In this document: positions 5,357-5,392 of the stretch, piece by piece | Position numbering within the stretch: the first letter of the stretch is position 1 | Layout: every line of letters starts with the position of its first letter | NCBI GenBank assembly: GCA_031283025.1 | Contig: JAITCP010000184.1 | Location: forward strand, 1 to 5,392 | DNA: 5,392 bases | Reading direction: 5' to 3' | Source: Spirochaetaceae bacterium | GTDB lineage: Bacteria; Spirochaetota; Spirochaetia; Treponematales; Breznakiellaceae | Made by a program: the position numbers and the translations under genes | The notes under the pieces: model-generated | Databases searched by the model: none | The model's input: only the letters and a program-made list of their open reading frames with translations | What the model was told of the DNA's origin: nothing

Positions 5357-5376
5357 AAGGTTTCTCAAGAAACCTT
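5357..5376. repeat. perfect 9-bp hairpin
   Basis: AAGGTTTCT (5357-5365), CA, AGAAACCTT (5368-5376) is an exact stem right after the second direct-repeat copy. No T-run follows on either strand, so it is probably not a terminator. The remaining 16 bases to the window edge show nothing. Confidence 0.6.
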
Positions 5377-5392
5377 GTCAGAAGGAATACTG

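Noticed and set aside
5223..5357. 45-residue N-terminal extension of the galactokinase from TTG 5357
   Set aside because: It has no ribosome binding site and overlaps a good promoter, direct repeats and a palindrome. The residues match nothing in the GHMP family.

Overview
The window looks like part of a spirochaete chromosome, most likely a Treponema of the termite-gut or T. primitia/azotonutricium type. This is inferred from gene style and was not checked against a database. The pointers are a lipoprotein with a relaxed spirochaete-like lipobox, a FliL-like membrane protein, an orphan UgpC/MalK-type ABC ATPase, a divergent galactokinase, and many perfect hairpins between genes. The first ~540 bases are visibly AT-richer than the galactokinase end.

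Layout, left to right. A 5'-truncated small lipoprotein gene (+, 1-369) is followed by a ~330 bp stretch without an intact gene. That stretch holds a 127-bp element with 17-bp terminal inverted repeats (409-535), which is a candidate MITE or IS remnant, and a short coding-looking scrap on the minus strand (575-643). Two minus-strand genes follow: a FliL-like single-pass membrane protein (702-1175) with a terminator behind it, and the ABC transporter ATPase (1409-2512) upstream of it. The 233 bp between them is dense in inverted repeats, and one of these could mask the ribosome binding site of the FliL-like gene. A 278-bp divergent promoter region (2513-2790) carries a perfect 13-bp hairpin. 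It separates the ATPase from a plus-strand RNA ligase of the Deinococcus DRB0094 (Rnl5) family (2791-3795), which has a strong promoter and ribosome binding site. A galactokinase-family GHMP kinase (minus, 3840-5222) converges on the ligase with a 44-bp gap. A near-consensus promoter lies directly in front of its GTG codon, suggesting a leaderless message. The right edge carries two imperfect direct copies of an ~18-21 bp sequence around a palindrome, plus another hairpin.

How the genes might work together: the orphan ATPase probably powers sugar importers whose permeases are encoded elsewhere, and the galactokinase-like enzyme would phosphorylate an imported or internally released sugar. They are not an operon, because the ligase lies between them in the opposite direction. 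The RNA ligase stands alone with its own signals, and no end-healing enzyme, toxin or RtcB is visible beside it. I see no CRISPR array, tRNA, rRNA or complete transposase gene. The least ordinary items are the RNA ligase, the altered sugar-site motif and apparent leaderless start of the galactokinase, the alternative stems before the FliL-like gene, and the MITE-like element.
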